From contig NZ_JANHLD010000003.1 in the NCBI RefSeq assembly GCF_028682455.1, positions 310,001-374,000 of the forward strand: DNA of 64,000 nucleotides, in the 5' to 3' direction. The translations under genes and the position numbers were made by a program. The stretch's first letter is position 1. Each line of letters opens with the position of its first letter. Shown one piece after another: positions 63,633-64,000 of the stretch. This DNA comes from Pseudomonas putida. Its GTDB lineage: Bacteria > Pseudomonadota > Gammaproteobacteria > Pseudomonadales > Pseudomonadaceae. The notes under the pieces are model-generated. The model had not been told where the DNA came from. It saw only the letters and a list, made by a program, of their open reading frames with translations, and did not search any database.

Positions 63633-64000
63633 ATGCACACCGACCTGTGGAATTTTGCCTTGAATCTGTACGCCCGCCCAGGCGTCGAAGCGGCTTGCCT
63701 GCAATGGCAGGACCAGGGTGGTGATGTCTGCTTGCTGCTGTGCGCCGCCTGGCTTCATGAACGCGGCGTGACACCGAACGAGCAGCAGGCCCGCGAGCTG
63801 TGCGAGTTGGCCAACGCCTGGCAGGTCGACGTGGTAACGCCTTTGCGAAAGCTGCGCCAGCAATGGCGAGCGGCATCGGGACAGGATGAAGAACTGGCGC
63901 ACTTGCGCAAGCAAGTGAAGGGGCTGGAGTTGGCGGCAGAGCGCGTGTTGCTGGAACGCCTGGAGGCTATCAGCGAAGCCTGGGAAAAGAGTGGTCCGCT
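63633..64000 (+). CDS. TIGR02444 family protein (partial, runs off the window)
   Basis: About 122 codons visible from ATG 63633 (SD TAGGA): MHTDLWNFALNLYARPGVEAACLQWQDQGGDVCLLLCAAWL, the TIGR02444/DUF2390 pattern of a short helical protein. It diverges from yheS across 50 bases. Function unknown. Confidence 0.85.
   Translation, partial: MHTDLWNFALNLYARPGVEAACLQWQDQGGDVCLLLCAAWLHERGVTPNEQQARELCELANAWQVDVVTPLRKLRQQWRAASGQDEELAHLRKQVKGLELAAERVLLERLEAISEAWEKSGP

Overview
The window is GC-rich chromosomal DNA from a gamma-proteobacterium, almost certainly a fluorescent Pseudomonas of the P. putida group. The evidence is the gene content and order (spu polyamine cluster, argA/argE, gcvTHP, ubiH/pepP/zapA/6S RNA, ubiD/rho/trxA/ppx/ppk/hemB), which from memory matches the P. 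putida KT2440 region around PP_5173-PP_5225. Repeated REP-type palindromes with a GCGGGGCAAGCC core at gene ends point the same way. No tRNA, rRNA, CRISPR array, prophage or toxin island was seen. Most of the window is core genome; the one clear mobile element is a group II intron near the right end.

Left part (1-20.9 kb). Two tandem RND-efflux adaptor lipoproteins (one cut by the window edge) are divergent from a predicted AAA ATPase. A complete polyamine module follows on the minus strand: ABC permeases spuH and spuG, ATPase spuF, two binding proteins spuE and spuD, aminotransferase spuC and ligase spuB. A second ligase, spuI, diverges across a 600-bp regulatory gap. Together they import putrescine and spermidine and start their breakdown by transamination or gamma-glutamylation. 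Next come argA and argE, a CYTH/CHAD triphosphatase, an Lrp-type regulator divergent from a small ACT-like protein, an orphan GspE-type ATPase and a small DUF2388 secreted protein.

Middle (20.9-46 kb). The glycine-cleavage operon gcvT-gcvH-gcvP lies downstream of a ferric-iron binding protein and permease that have no local ATPase. A ubiquinone/peptidase block (UbiH-family, DUF4442, ubiH, pepP, UPF0149) diverges from a zapB-like gene, zapA, 6S RNA and the 5-formyl-THF cyclo-ligase gene. A YhiI-RbbA-YhhJ-like ABC exporter operon follows. After it come several single genes (FliL-like, quinone oxidoreductase, TonB-C domain, ChaC) and the ubiD/flavin-reductase pair.

Right part (46-64 kb). rho, trxA, ppx (with a candidate Pho box), ppk and hemB form a housekeeping and polyphosphate block. 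DedA and a sterol-desaturase-family gene converge with an unusual 168-bp coding overlap. elbB, a YaiI-family gene and a cytochrome-c/FTR1 iron permease come next. A group II intron of bacterial class C type sits exactly after the rhtB terminator, between rhtB and the iron permease gene. A small MscS channel, the ABC-F protein YheS and the start of a TIGR02444-family gene close the window.

Limits: everything is read by eye from sequence and translations. Family names rest on recognised motifs and remembered homologues, not on searches. Several starts were moved inward from the longest frame using Shine-Dalgarno (SD) position and family length.
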